Assembly (NCBI GenBank): GCA_035621215.1
Contig: CP141729.1
Location: 518,944 to 582,943 of the forward strand
Direction: 5' to 3'
DNA length: 64,000 nt
Source: Oscillospiraceae bacterium MB08-C2-2
GTDB taxonomy: Bacteria; Bacillota; Clostridia; Oscillospirales; Ruminococcaceae
In this document: piece after piece, positions 63,481 to 64,000 of the stretch
Position numbering within the stretch: the stretch's first letter is position 1
How the letters are laid out: the number at the start of each line of letters is the position of its first letter
The notes under the pieces: generated by a model
Told to the model about the DNA's origin: nothing
The model's input: only the letters and a program-made list of their open reading frames with translations
Database searches by the model: none
Position numbers and translations under genes: made by a program

Positions 63481-64000
63481 ATGAAGGTACGTAAGGCTGT
63501 TATTCCGGCAGCGGGTCTGGGAACCCGTGTGTTGCCTGCTTCCAAAAGTATGCCCAAGGAGATGCTGCCTCTTGTGGATAAGCCGGCTATCCAGTTTGTT
63601 GTGGAAGAGGCTGTCCGGGCTGGTATTGAGGATATCCTGATTATAACCAGCCGGGGAAAAACCATTATGGAGGATCATTTTGACCGTTCCCCCGAGCTGG
63701 AAGCCCGTCTCAAAGCAGGGGGGAAGGATGCCCTTTATGAAGAAATGCTGGCCATTTCCAAGTTGGCTAATATTCAATACGTCCGCCAGAAGGAAACCCT
63801 GGGATTGGGACATGCCGTTTATCAGGCAAAGTCTTTTGTGGGCGATCAGCCCTTTGCCGTTCTCTATGGCGATGATGTCATCATTGGTGAGAACTCTGCC
63901 TGCGGAGAGCTTTGTGAGGCCTATGAAAAATATGGTCTGGGTGTTGCGGGCATCAAGCCGGTGGAACTTTCTGAAATCGGCAAATACTGCTCTTTAGAGG
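63481..64000 (+). CDS. galU: UTP-glucose-1-phosphate uridylyltransferase (GalU), truncated by window edge
   Basis: ATG at 63481 follows GAGGAGAACC. The 173 visible residues start MKVRKAVIPAAGLGTRVLPA then SKSMPKEMLPLVDKPAIQFV, the nucleotide-binding GLGTR signature and PKEM...DKP motif of GalU. ETLGLGHAVYQAKSFVGDQP then FAVLYGDDVII, with the metal-binding Asp pair, follow. The enzyme makes UDP-glucose for capsule, lipoteichoic acid and glycan synthesis. The frame is open at the right edge; full-length homologues have about 290-300 residues. Confidence 0.96.
   Translation, partial: MKVRKAVIPAAGLGTRVLPASKSMPKEMLPLVDKPAIQFVVEEAVRAGIEDILIITSRGKTIMEDHFDRSPELEARLKAGGKDALYEEMLAISKLANIQYVRQKETLGLGHAVYQAKSFVGDQPFAVLYGDDVIIGENSACGELCEAYEKYGLGVAGIKPVELSEIGKYCSLE

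Overview
The window looks like a piece of chromosome from an anaerobic, spore-forming Bacillota of the class Clostridia, probably near the Oscillospiraceae/Ruminococcaceae. The pointers are a spore photoproduct lyase, a DacF-type carboxypeptidase, several chemotaxis receptors, an S-layer-homology surface protein, a bacterial class II glycyl-tRNA synthetase, strong GGAGG ribosome binding sites and moderate GC. The family assignment is inference; no rRNA gene is present to fix it. Layout: 1-6.6 kb is a decayed sugar-transport/export locus. It holds an MsmX-type ATPase running off the left edge, a histidine kinase and a solute-binding protein whose 5' ends have been joined head to head, two permeases collapsed into one out-of-frame chimera, a frameshifted HlyD-type adaptor and an intact MacB-like permease. 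6.7-10.8 kb has an EamA transporter and a manganese (yybP-ykoY) riboswitch controlling a PMR1-like P-type ATPase. 10.9-13.8 kb has an IS200 copy, a VOC protein under a perfect inverted repeat, and a tyrosine recombinase enclosed by 24-bp inverted repeats. 14.3-19.1 kb is a chemotaxis block (MCP, CheW, MCP). 19.2-25.2 kb is a rearrangement hotspot: an orphan nifH with a broken NitT/TauT-type ABC transporter gene, two defective IS21 copies tail to tail, a serine-recombinase remnant, then a tRNA-Leu. 25.7-35 kb is mostly ordinary chromosome: dacF, a third MCP, an FMN-binding lipoprotein, a PPOX flavoprotein, an Fsr-like MFS pump, an RNHCP protein, splB, a second tRNA-Leu and a DUF1697 protein. 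35.2-36.6 kb is an intact IS256-family element with an 8-bp target duplication. 36.8-40.9 kb holds acetyltransferases and two small regulator modules (BlaI-like repressor with a 52-bp palindrome and a frameshifted lipoprotein; PadR with a HAAS-type membrane protein). 41.3-49.1 kb is a surface module: a mini-HTH gene, an AgrA/AgrC-like two-component system, a 97-residue protein and a 1695-residue SLH/LysM protein with internal repeats. 49.2-51.3 kb is a second IS256 copy interrupted by a second IS200. 51.4-64 kb returns to core chromosome: acyltransferase, C_GCAxxG_C_C protein, AI-2E transporter, ABC-F protein, a degenerate GGDEF-EAL protein with a small coupled ORF, glyS, prfB without the usual frameshift site, a RING-like zinc/membrane protein and the start of galU. 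How the parts relate: the best-supported regulatory unit is the Mn riboswitch plus P-type ATPase, whose DGPPA motif independently suggests Mn/Ca transport. The most unusual structures are the recombinase enclosed by inverted repeats, the orphan nifH with its ABC partner, and the degenerate GGDEF-EAL pair. No CRISPR array or recognisable defence island was seen. Many genes are broken by small deletions or frameshifts. Whether these are real decay or assembly error in repeat-rich DNA cannot be decided from the sequence alone.
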